Assembly (NCBI GenBank): GCA_002709505.1
Contig: PARB01000043.1
Span: forward strand, 1-39,189
Direction of reading: 5' to 3'
From: Paracoccaceae bacterium
GTDB taxonomy: Bacteria > Pseudomonadota > Alphaproteobacteria > Rhizobiales > Stappiaceae
Length of the DNA: 39,189 bases
Every line of letters begins with the position of its first letter. Position 1 is the stretch's first letter. Positions 34,527 through 39,189 of the stretch are shown piece after piece. The notes below the pieces were generated by a model that did no database searches, was not told where the DNA came from, and saw nothing but the letters and a program-made list of their open reading frames with translations. A program made the position numbers and the translations under genes.

Positions 34527-35957
34527 TCACGCCGCCGGCACGATCTTGCCGGGGTTGAGAATGTTGTCGGGGTCGAGGGCCATCTTGATCGCCCGCATCA
34601 CACCGAGACCCGCGCCATGTTCGCGCGCAAGATATTTCATCTTGCCCTGCCCGACGCCATGTTCGCCCGTGCAGGTGCCGCCCATCTCGATGGCGCGCCA
34701 GTTCAGCCGTTCGATGAAGTCTTCCGTGGTCTCGATTTCCGTCGGATTGTCGGTGTCGACGAGCACCAGAACATGAAAGTTGCCGTCGCCGACATGACCG
34801 ACCAGAGCCGCCGTCAGCCCCATGGCATCGATGTCGCGATTGGTCTCGCCAATGCATTCGGCGAGCCGGGAAATCGGCACGCAGACGTCGGTCGACACCC
34901 CCTTGGCGCCGGGCCGCAAGCCCATCGCCGCCCAATAGGCGTCGTGGCGGGCCTTCCACAACTTCGTGCGGTCCTCCGCCTTGGTGCCCCAGACGAAGTC
35001 GCCGCCGCCGCTGTCGCGGGCGATCTCGCCGAAGAGTTCGCTCTGCTCGCGCACACCGTCCGGCGTGCCGTGAAACTCGACGAAAAGCGTCGGCGTCTCC
35101 GCAAGGTCTAGCTTGGAATAGGCGTTGCTGGCGCGGATCTGCATCGCGTCGAGCAGCTCGATGCGTGCCACCGGCAGCCCGCACTGGATGGTCATGATCA
35201 CCGCGTTGCAGGCCGCTTCCAGATCGGGGAACGGGCACACGCCGCCGGAGACCGCTTCGGGAATGCCGTGGAGCCGCAAGGTCACCTCGGTGATGATGCC
35301 AAGCGTTCCTTCCGAGCCGACAAGCAGGCGGGTCAGGTCATAGCCGGCCGACGACTTGCGCGCCCGCCCGCCGGTATGAACGACGGTGCCGTCGGCCATC
35401 ACCGCCGTCAGCGCCATGACGGCATCCTTCATGGTGCCGTAGCGCACGGCATTGGTGCCCGACGCGCGGGTCGCGGCCATGCCGCCAATGCTGGCATCGG
35501 CGCCCGGATCGATGGGAAAGAACAGACCCGTATCGCGTAAATGCTCGTTCAGCCGGGTGCGGGTGACGCCCGCCTGGACCGTGCAATCGAGGTCCTCGGC
35601 GTTGACCTGCAGCACCTTGTCCATCTGCGACATGTCGATGCATATGCCGCCGGCCGGTGCGTTGACGTGGCCTTCGAGCGAGGATCCGGTGCCGAAGGCG
35701 ATGACCGGCACCTTGTGCTCGGCGCAGATCCGCACGGCCTCGGCCACCTCCTCGGTCGAATGGGCGAAAATGACCGCGTCCGGCGCCTGGTTGGGCAGCC
35801 ACGTGGTGGTGTGGGCATGCTGTTCGCGCACGGCGGCTGCGGAGGAAAACCGCTCGCCGAAGCGCTGCGCGAGAAGCTGTATGGCGACGCTGATTCCCGT
35901 CTCGTTTCGTTCCACCGGCATTTGCATCGAGGCGAGCGTCATAAAAGGTCTCCACAT
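34527..35957 (-). CDS. FAD-linked oxidase, D-lactate/glycolate dehydrogenase type
   Basis: Flavoprotein of 476 aa that probably oxidises a D-2-hydroxy acid. The PCMH-type FAD domain has VPVIAFGTGSSLEGHVNAPA, DPGADASIGGMAATRASGTN and RLLVGSEGTLGIITEVTLRL. The C-terminal substrate domain has LVGHVGDGNFHVL, with metal-binding histidines, and CTGEHGVGQGKMKYLAREHG. It ends with ALDPDNILNPGKI. The pattern fits mitochondrial-type D-lactate dehydrogenase (LDHD) or GlcD. No glcE or glcF is adjacent, which favours the single-subunit type. ATG 35957 is the outermost start; 35942 is also possible. asmA follows on the same strand. Confidence 0.9.
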   Translation of the reverse strand: MWRPFMTLASMQMPVERNETGISVAIQLLAQRFGERFSSAAAVREQHAHTTTWLPNQAPDAVIFAHSTEEVAEAVRICAEHKVPVIAFGTGSSLEGHVNAPAGGICIDMSQMDKVLQVNAEDLDCTVQAGVTRTRLNEHLRDTGLFFPIDPGADASIGGMAATRASGTNAVRYGTMKDAVMALTAVMADGTVVHTGGRARKSSAGYDLTRLLVGSEGTLGIITEVTLRLHGIPEAVSGGVCPFPDLEAACNAVIMTIQCGLPVARIELLDAMQIRASNAYSKLDLAETPTLFVEFHGTPDGVREQSELFGEIARDSGGGDFVWGTKAEDRTKLWKARHDAYWAAMGLRPGAKGVSTDVCVPISRLAECIGETNRDIDAMGLTAALVGHVGDGNFHVLVLVDTDNPTEIETTEDFIERLNWRAIEMGGTCTGEHGVGQGKMKYLAREHGAGLGVMRAIKMALDPDNILNPGKIVPAA

Positions 35958-36140
35958 CCGCGTCCCTTGCGGGTTTTGCGGGCAAGTGTCCGGCGTGCCG
36001 GCGCATGATTTGCCTTTGCGCGCACCCTCGGACTAGGTTTGGCGCACACTAGCAAAAACGGCCATCCCGGCCAAAGACTTCCGACCGGCGTTCCGCCTTT
36101 TGCGCCGTTTCCCATTCACCCCGAACGAAAGAGCAGGACC

Positions 36141-36635
36141 ATGACAACCGCCTCACCGGAGGCCGCCCCCTTCAAGGGCTCGCTGCAAACGGTCAAGAGC
36201 GAGTGGCTCGACTACAATGGCCATCTTAACATGGCCTATTACAACGTCCTGTTCGACACCTGCGTCGACGAGGCCTTCATCAGCCTCGGCCTGGGGCCGG
36301 AGTATGTCGCGACCCGCAACGCCTCCTTCTTCACCGCCGAGGTGCATCTTTGCTACCTGCGCGAACTGGAAGAACATTCTCCGGTGTATGCCACGGTTCA
36401 ACTCATTGATTTTGACGAGAAACGCGCGCATCTCTATCAGGAACTCTATCATGCCGAGGAAGGGTTTCTGTCCGCGACCTCGGAACAGGTCTCGCTGCAT
36501 GTCGACATGGGCGCGCGCAAGGTCGCTCCCTGGCCCGACGACATTCGCGAGAGGCTGGAGCGGATGAAACAAGCCCATGCGGTGCTCGGGCGCCCGGAGC
36601 GCGCCGGCCGCCGCATATCCATCACCAAGCGCTAG
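36141..36635 (+). CDS. hot-dog-fold acyl-CoA thioesterase (4HBT family)
   Basis: A 164-aa protein with the hot-dog opening VKSEWLDYNGHLNMAYYNVL, in which Asp and the following NGH are at the usual catalytic position, then FDTCVDEAFISLGLG. HLCYLRELEEHSPVYATVQL and LYQELYHAEEGFLSATSEQV complete the fold. It most resembles thioesterases linked to carnitine/betainyl-CoA metabolism, but no such pathway genes are seen here. ATG 36141 has AGGA upstream. The ClC gene starts 36 bp downstream, so cotranscription is possible. Confidence 0.87.
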   Translation: MTTASPEAAPFKGSLQTVKSEWLDYNGHLNMAYYNVLFDTCVDEAFISLGLGPEYVATRNASFFTAEVHLCYLRELEEHSPVYATVQLIDFDEKRAHLYQELYHAEEGFLSATSEQVSLHVDMGARKVAPWPDDIRERLERMKQAHAVLGRPERAGRRISITKR

Positions 36636-36671
36636 GACAGGAGCGGTCCGCGCGCAAACGGATCCCAGTCC

Positions 36672-38315
36672 ATGATCCGCCTGCCGACGATAGTGAGACG
36701 CCTGCCGGTGATCGCCGCGCGCTGGATCGAGCCGAACATCCGGCTGTTCCGCACGACGCGGCTCCCGCTCGTCTGGGCGCTGGCGATCGTGATCGGCATT
36801 CTGACCGCCGCCGCCGCGATCCTGTTTCGTCTCGCCATCGGAGCGATCCAGTGGACATGGCTCGGCTCGGCGGCGGAAACGGTGGTCAGCGCCACCGCCG
36901 AGGTGCCCTGGTGGACGATCCTGCTCGCGCCGGCGGGCGGCGGCTTCCTCGTCGGCCTGTACCTGACGTTCATCCAGCCGAAACAGCGTGCCGGCGGCGT
37001 CGCCGACGTGATCGAGGCTCGCGCGCAGGGCGGGCGCGGCCTGACGCTCTGGTCCGGGCTTTCCTCCGCCTTCGTCACCGCGCTTTCACTCGGCAGCGGC
37101 GCCAGCGCGGGACGCGAGGGACCGGTGGTACATCTCGGCGCGACCATCGGCACCGCCATCTGCCAGACCTTCCGCCTGCCGGACGCGGCACGCCGCATGC
37201 TGCTGGCCTGCGGCGTGGCAAGCGCGGTCTCCGCCTCCTTCAACGCCCCGATCGCCGGCGTGCTCTTCGCCCATGAGGTCATTCTCGGCCACTACGCGCT
37301 GACGGCCTTCGTGCCCATCGTCATCGCCTCCGTGCTTGGAACGCTGATGGCCCGGGCCTGGTTCGGCGATGTCGTCGCCTTTGCCATTCCGCAGTACCAG
37401 ATCACGTCACTCCTGGAGATGCCGGCCTTCGCGCTGCTCGGACTGACCTGCGCCGCCGTCGCCGTCATCTTCCAGTTCGCGTTGATCGGCACCGACTGGG
37501 TGGCGCGCAACATCCCCATGCCGCTGTGGCTGCGCCCGACCATCGGCGGGCTTGCGGTCGGGGCCATCGGCATTGCCTATCCGGAGGTACTGGGCGTCGG
37601 CTACGAGGCAACCGATGCCGCGCTGAAGCACCAGCTTCCGCTCGCAACCCTGCTGATCCTGCTGGTGGCGAAAACCGCCGCGACCTCCATCACCCTTGCC
37701 TCGCGCTTCGGCGGCGGCATTTTTTCGCCCGCGCTCTATCTCGGCGCCATGTGCGGCGGCGCCTTCGGCCTGATTGCCGCCGCCGTCTTTCCCGAGCTTG
37801 CCTCCTCGCACGGGCTCTATGCGATCCTCGGCATGGGCGCGGTCGCAGCCGCCGTCCTCGGCGCGCCCTTCTCAACGACGATGATCGTCTTCGAACTGAC
37901 CGGCGGCTATGCGCTCTCCATCGCGCTGCTCGTCACCGTGTCGATTGCGACCGGACTGACGCAGGCGGTGCACGGACGCTCCTATTTCCACTGGCAGCTG
38001 GAAATGCGCGGCGTGATGCTGCACGAGGGGGCGCACAAATGGCTGGTGCGCATCGTCCATGTGTCCGATTTCGTGGAGCGGCTGGACGAGGATGCCGAGC
38101 CGGTCGAGTTCGATCCGGCGAGCGGCGAGCCGTATCTTCACCTCACCGACACCCTGGAAACCGCGCTCAAGATCTTCGACGACAGCGGCCGGAACCGTCT
38201 GCCGGTGGTGGATGGGGCCGATGCGACACGGGTAATCGGCCACGCCACCCATGTACGGGCGCTGCGCTTCTTCAACGCCGAGCTGATCAACAACCAGGTG
38301 GAAGAGCACCGCTAG
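36672..38315 (+). CDS. ClC-family chloride transporter with C-terminal CBS region
   Basis: An inner-membrane ClC protein of 547 aa. Selectivity-filter segments are GSGASAGREGP (residues 141-151) with gating Glu149, and GGGIFSPALYLGAMCGGAFG further on. Glu202 in LFAHEVILGHY aligns with the proton-pathway glutamate of E. coli ClC, which suggests a Cl-/H+ exchanger. About ten hydrophobic stretches cover residues 32-440. The last 85 residues, with LHLTDTLETALKIFDDSGRN and RLPVVDG, form a short CBS-like region. The physiological role, acid resistance or anion balance, cannot be told from context. Confidence 0.93.
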   Translation: MIRLPTIVRRLPVIAARWIEPNIRLFRTTRLPLVWALAIVIGILTAAAAILFRLAIGAIQWTWLGSAAETVVSATAEVPWWTILLAPAGGGFLVGLYLTFIQPKQRAGGVADVIEARAQGGRGLTLWSGLSSAFVTALSLGSGASAGREGPVVHLGATIGTAICQTFRLPDAARRMLLACGVASAVSASFNAPIAGVLFAHEVILGHYALTAFVPIVIASVLGTLMARAWFGDVVAFAIPQYQITSLLEMPAFALLGLTCAAVAVIFQFALIGTDWVARNIPMPLWLRPTIGGLAVGAIGIAYPEVLGVGYEATDAALKHQLPLATLLILLVAKTAATSITLASRFGGGIFSPALYLGAMCGGAFGLIAAAVFPELASSHGLYAILGMGAVAAAVLGAPFSTTMIVFELTGGYALSIALLVTVSIATGLTQAVHGRSYFHWQLEMRGVMLHEGAHKWLVRIVHVSDFVERLDEDAEPVEFDPASGEPYLHLTDTLETALKIFDDSGRNRLPVVDGADATRVIGHATHVRALRFFNAELINNQVEEHR

Positions 38316-38327
38316 GGTGCAGCGCCG

Positions 38328-39189
38328 CTAGAGATGCGCGGGGTCGGTGAGCAAGGTCTTGCCGATGTAGCGTTCCGACTGCGGTTTTTTCAGCAACCGC
38401 GCCCGCGTGTCGCGATAGGCGTTGAGCAGTTGCGCCGAACGCCCGCGCAAGCCCGGCAGCGTCAGCGGATCGAGCCCGGCAAACGGCAGGAACGGGTTGC
38501 GCCGGACACTGCCGTAGATCGCGATCCGCACAGACGGGCGGAGGCTCGGCGTCCTGGCGTGAAACCCGAAGGTATCGGCGACGACCAGCGTATTGGCCGG
38601 CACTTCGAAGGTGACGGGCGGGGCAAAGCCGAGCGTGGCGAGTTCGTCCTCGGATATGCGAAACGATCCGCGCCCATGCAGCCGGTTCCCGTGCGTGGCG
38701 GCCGTCTCGCTTTGCGTCTGCTCCCATGCGGCACGTTCCGGGGTCAGCCGGTGCGATCCGGGAACGAAGCGGAAGGGACCGTCGGCTTCCGGCACATCGT
38801 CGAGAAAGAACCACGCCTTGGAATTGGCAAAGAAGGTGTCGGCGTGAAAATGCGTTTGCGGGTCGGGCGTGCCGAGATCGGGATCGGTCAAAACCGCATG
38901 GAGATAGACGGTCGGCTCGGCTCTGGTCGAGGCGACATATTTCAGCGTGCCCTGAAACACGGCGCCATTGACGAAGGCGGCAAGCGCCGGCAGGCGCCGA
39001 AGCACTTCCGGAGGCAAGGGGATGAAGCGGGTGACCGCGTTGCCCTGCCGCATTTCCCAGGCGTCGAAGCGGGTGCCATGCACCTCCTCGAGCAATTGCG
39101 CGAATGTGTCCGCCGGCAACACGTTGCGCTGCTCGACATAGCCGTTTTCGGCAAAGAAACGGCGATGGTGGTCGTCGAGGAGATCTTCC
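38328..39189 (-). CDS. phytanoyl-CoA dioxygenase (PhyH) family protein, 5' end outside window
   Basis: Fe(II)/2-oxoglutarate-dependent dioxygenase. The frame is open to the right edge, and the codons past 39122 read HRRFFAENGYVEQRNVLPAD, a typical PhyH opening, so the true start lies outside. The iron-binding HxD is in THFHADTFF. The distal His is in FGFHARTPSLRP, with the following arginine for 2-oxoglutarate. PFRFVPGSHRLTPER is also a family motif. The substrate is unknown. The gene is convergent with the ClC gene, with 12 bp between the stop codons. Confidence 0.87.
   Translation of the reverse strand, partial: EDLLDDHHRRFFAENGYVEQRNVLPADTFAQLLEEVHGTRFDAWEMRQGNAVTRFIPLPPEVLRRLPALAAFVNGAVFQGTLKYVASTRAEPTVYLHAVLTDPDLGTPDPQTHFHADTFFANSKAWFFLDDVPEADGPFRFVPGSHRLTPERAAWEQTQSETAATHGNRLHGRGSFRISEDELATLGFAPPVTFEVPANTLVVADTFGFHARTPSLRPSVRIAIYGSVRRNPFLPFAGLDPLTLPGLRGRSAQLLNAYRDTRARLLKKPQSERYIGKTLLTDPAHL

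Noticed and set aside
32903..34558. Plus-strand open frame opposite asmA
   Set aside because: It is antisense to a clear AsmA coding sequence and has no motifs.

Overview
The window is high-GC chromosomal DNA from an alphaproteobacterium, most likely of the Hyphomicrobiales (Rhizobiales). The evidence is a circularly permuted two-piece tmRNA gene, an alpha-type sspB followed by a DUF4169 gene and a small ribbon-helix-helix gene, the run hflK-hflC-DUF2065-degP-serB-miaA, and leader-peptide attenuators in front of ilvIH and leuA. A Stappiaceae-like marine lineage would fit, but I cannot fix the genus.

Layout. 1-3.6 kb: the end of an SDR gene, a PhzF-family gene, a TetR regulator behind a perfect 14-bp palindrome, and ilvC. 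3.65-4.8 kb: an AT-rich islet with a lone dihydrofolate reductase gene. 4.8-9.05 kb: a glutathione-dependent formaldehyde oxidation operon (adh class III, XRE regulator, ElaA-like acetyltransferase, fghA, flavin amine oxidase). 9.3-13.3 kb: the membrane protein quality-control operon hflK-hflC-DUF2065-degP. 13.4-16 kb: serB, miaA and a GNAT gene. 16-20.8 kb, minus strand: branched-chain amino acid genes ilvI-ilvN and leuA, each block with its own leader peptide. 21.0 kb: tRNA-Lys(CTT). 21.2-23.4 kb: an agmatinase-type ureohydrolase, a periplasmic GLG1-like Cys-rich protein and a barrel-less OmpA protein. 23.55-25.25 kb: a strongly AT-rich island with three overlapping unknown or PAS-like genes and a convergent, overlapping GNAT-like gene. 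It starts exactly where a native GC-rich homologue of one of its own genes is cut off. 25.5-28.7 kb: an ABC exporter pair, thyA and a YHS-domain protein. 28.9-30.6 kb: tmRNA, sspB, DUF4169 and RHH. 30.6-36 kb, minus strand: a large AsmA protein and an FAD-linked D-lactate/glycolate-type dehydrogenase. 36.1-39.2 kb: a thioesterase, a ClC transporter and a partial PhyH dioxygenase.

Functional links. ilvI, ilvN, ilvC and leuA together cover the early steps to valine, leucine and isoleucine. The two attenuators read the charging of the tRNAs for those same amino acids. tmRNA and SspB form one pathway: tagging on stalled ribosomes, then delivery to ClpXP. HflKC and DegP act on damaged membrane and envelope proteins. 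The least explained parts are the AT-rich island at 23.55-25.25 kb and the DHFR islet. All names are assigned by reading motifs by eye; no database search was run.
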